Shown here: positions 5,683 to 6,705 of the stretch, in pieces
Numbering within the stretch: position 1 is the stretch's first letter
Layout of the letters: each line of letters starts with the position of its first letter
Assembly: GCA_964352905.1 (NCBI GenBank)
Contig: CAYGTS010000138.1
Span: 1 to 6,705, forward strand
Length of the DNA: 6,705 bases
From: CAYGTS01 sp964352905
GTDB lineage: Bacteria > Pseudomonadota > Gammaproteobacteria > JAHCLG01
Direction of reading: 5' to 3'
Translations under genes and position numbers: made by a program
The notes under the pieces: model-generated
Databases searched by the model: none
Seen by the model: only the letters and a program-made list of their open reading frames with translations
What the model was told of the DNA's origin: nothing

Positions 5683-6525
5683 TTGTCCATACAAGGGTCA
5701 CTGTTTGTGATCGCCACCCCCATTGGCAATTTACAGGATATTAGCCTGCGCGCGTTGGAAGTCCTTAAATCAATTGATCTAATTGCCGCTGAAGATACAC
5801 GTCATAGCAAAAAGTTATTGGAACATTTTGTTATCAATAAGCCCTTACAAGCTTTGCACCAACATAACGAAATTAAAGCAAGTTTAGATATTATTCAGCA
5901 ATTAAAAGACGGTCGTTCAGTGGCCTTGATTAGCGATGCCGGTACGCCGTGTATTAGTGATCCAGGTTTTAAACTAGTGAAATTAGCACATGAAAATAAT
6001 ATTAAGATTGTGCCACTACCGGGTGCGAGTGCAGCAATTGCGGCGTTAAGTGTTGCTGGAATGCCTGCTGATCAATTTTATTTTGGTGGTTTTTTACCCG
6101 CAAAAAAAAGCAGTCGCGAAAAATATTTAAATGCTTTGCAAGAATTCACCGTTACCTTAGTATTTTATGAAACACCACATCGTATTGTTGATAGTTTAAC
6201 TGATTTAATTACATGCTTTGGTCGTGATCGAGAAATATTACTCGCGCGTGAAATCACCAAACTCCACGAAACTATTCATGCTGCAACGTTGGGTGATTTA
6301 TTAACATTTGTAACAAACGATCCCAATCAACAAAAAGGTGAATTTGTATTAGTGGTTGCGGGCGCAAGTAAAATAGAGAATATTAATATTTCAACCGATG
6401 CCAAAAAAATACTGCAAACCTTAATGCAAGAATTACCGTTAAAAACTGCTGCAAAACTCACTGCAAAGATTAGCGGTGAGAGTAAAAATAAATTGTATGA
6501 GTTTGCATTAAAGCAGGATAAATAG
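5683..6525 (+). CDS. rsmI: 16S rRNA (cytidine(1402)-2'-O)-methyltransferase RsmI
   Basis: This 280-residue protein (E. coli RsmI: 286) has the tetrapyrrole-methylase fold. It uses S-adenosylmethionine to methylate the 2'-hydroxyl of C1402 in the decoding centre of 16S rRNA, in the cytoplasm. Seen motifs are T-P-I-G-N (12-16), A-A-E-D-T-R (35-40), L-I-S-D-A-G-T-P (82-89) with S-D-P-G (92-95), V-P-L-P-G-A-S-A (110-117), G-G-F-L-P-A-K (135-141), F-Y-E-T-P-H-R (161-167) and L-A-R-E-I-T-K (187-193). The C-terminal tail (about 240-278) is the family's helical end. Translation starts at TTG 5683 behind a strong Shine-Dalgarno. It is divergent from lpoA, as yraL is in E. coli. An A8 run lies at 6102-6109. 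The call is secure. Confidence 0.97.
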   Translation: MSIQGSLFVIATPIGNLQDISLRALEVLKSIDLIAAEDTRHSKKLLEHFVINKPLQALHQHNEIKASLDIIQQLKDGRSVALISDAGTPCISDPGFKLVKLAHENNIKIVPLPGASAAIAALSVAGMPADQFYFGGFLPAKKSSREKYLNALQEFTVTLVFYETPHRIVDSLTDLITCFGRDREILLAREITKLHETIHAATLGDLLTFVTNDPNQQKGEFVLVVAGASKIENINISTDAKKILQTLMQELPLKTAAKLTAKISGESKNKLYEFALKQDK

Positions 6526-6552
6526 CAGCATTAGAAACACGCTCCTAGTACC

Positions 6553-6607
6553 GTTTCAATGGTGCTTGCCTGCTTATTCGTCACCAGCTCGCGATGACGA
6601 ATGAAAC
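6553..6607. repeat. Interrupted inverted repeat downstream of rsmI
   Basis: ATTCGTCA (6576-6583) and TGACGAAT (6595-6602) form a perfect 8-bp stem with an 11-nt loop. The right arm continues to TGACGAATGAAAC (6595-6607); its full complement is present on the left as GTTTCA (6553-6558) plus TTCGTCA (6577-6583), separated by 18 nt. No T-run follows, so a standard intrinsic terminator for rsmI is unlikely. It may be a remnant of a short dispersed repeat or a structured RNA 3' end. Confidence 0.4.
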
Positions 6608-6617
6608 TAAAATGGTT

Positions 6618-6643
6618 AATAGTTACCAATTGGGGTAACTATT
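6618..6643. repeat. 10-bp perfect inverted repeat at the border of repeat R
   Basis: AATAGTTACC (6618-6627) and GGTAACTATT (6634-6643) are exact reverse complements separated by 6 nt. The right arm contains the start of repeat copy R (GTAACTATT), and the same end sequence begins the dolP insert (GTAACTACT), so the inverted arm may be the end of a second, oppositely oriented element. Confidence 0.55.
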
Positions 6644-6705
6644 CAGTAAATTTGAAGGTGAATTCACCGAGAACGTTCAGATTTGGTGATAAAAACGGCG
6701 AAAAT
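6635..6705 (+). repeat. Dispersed repeat copy R (right edge, truncated by the window)
   Basis: The sequence begins GTAACTATTCA, matching copy L at 10 of 11 positions, then carries 21 nt not present in L (6646-6666). From 6671 to 6705 it follows L again with about five differences, ending CGGCGAAAAT at the window edge. It includes two palindromes, GGTGAATTCACC (6657-6668) and GAACGTTC (6671-6678). GTTCAGATTTGG at 6675-6686 is also present exactly in the dolP insert. It lies on the opposite strand to copy L and continues past the edge. The 180 bp after rsmI hold only this and the two inverted repeats; no gene is seen. Confidence 0.6.

Noticed and set aside
6576..6602. Intrinsic terminator for rsmI
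   Set aside because: The stem is good but there is no T-run after it on either strand.
6526..6705. RNase P RNA, which in some gammaproteobacteria lies next to rsmI
   Set aside because: None of the conserved RNase P RNA core is visible; the region is short inverted repeats and the start of a dispersed repeat.

Overview
The window carries a conserved envelope/ribosome-maintenance gene cluster of a gammaproteobacterium. The AT-rich composition, the small intergenic gaps and the scattered short repeats would fit a Legionellales/Coxiellaceae-type (host-associated) lineage, but that placement is an inference; the gammaproteobacterial assignment rests on gene order and protein similarity. From 5683 rightwards lies rsmI (16S rRNA 2'-O-methyltransferase, TTG start). 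Divergent from it, reading leftwards from 5590, is the run lpoA - yraN - diaA/gmhA-like SIS gene - dolP (yraP), the same order as the E. coli yraL / lpoA-yraN-diaA-yraP locus. The run is extended by a GlcD-type FAD-linked oxidase. Spacing is tight (5 nt, SD overlapping a stop, then two TAATG stop/start overlaps), so the five leftward genes are very probably one operon.

On the left, a rightward gene (263-1432) encodes a stand-alone AAA_14/DUF4143 ATPase with a PD-(D/E)XK-like C-terminal domain. It has a perfect -10 box and is shielded from upstream transcription by a rho-independent terminator (117-147) and a 22-bp perfect inverted repeat followed by a T-run (164-219). It converges on the oxidase gene, and the two coding regions overlap by 6 bp at their stop codons with no terminator between them.

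The most notable observation is in dolP. Its first 34 codons contain an 87-bp in-frame insertion, made of a 79-bp unit plus one copy of an 8-bp direct repeat, AAAATATA. The unit has imperfect terminal inverted repeats (9 of 12). Deleting it in silico regenerates an ordinary lipoprotein signal peptide, MKKNILLLLVLCGLLQGC. The inserted unit resembles a repeat at the left window edge, in the same reading frame, and shares a 12-bp exact match with a related repeat at the right edge. This looks like a small mobile element that inserts into genes without breaking the frame, comparable in behaviour to Rickettsia palindromic elements, though I claim no sequence match to those.

A second point is that the SIS protein in the DiaA position keeps both catalytic residues of GmhA (Glu65, His183), so it may be an active sedoheptulose-7-phosphate isomerase rather than only a DnaA-binding protein. 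The LpoA homologue is short and has only the periplasmic-binding-like C-terminal domain. No tRNA, rRNA, CRISPR array or complete insertion sequence is visible.
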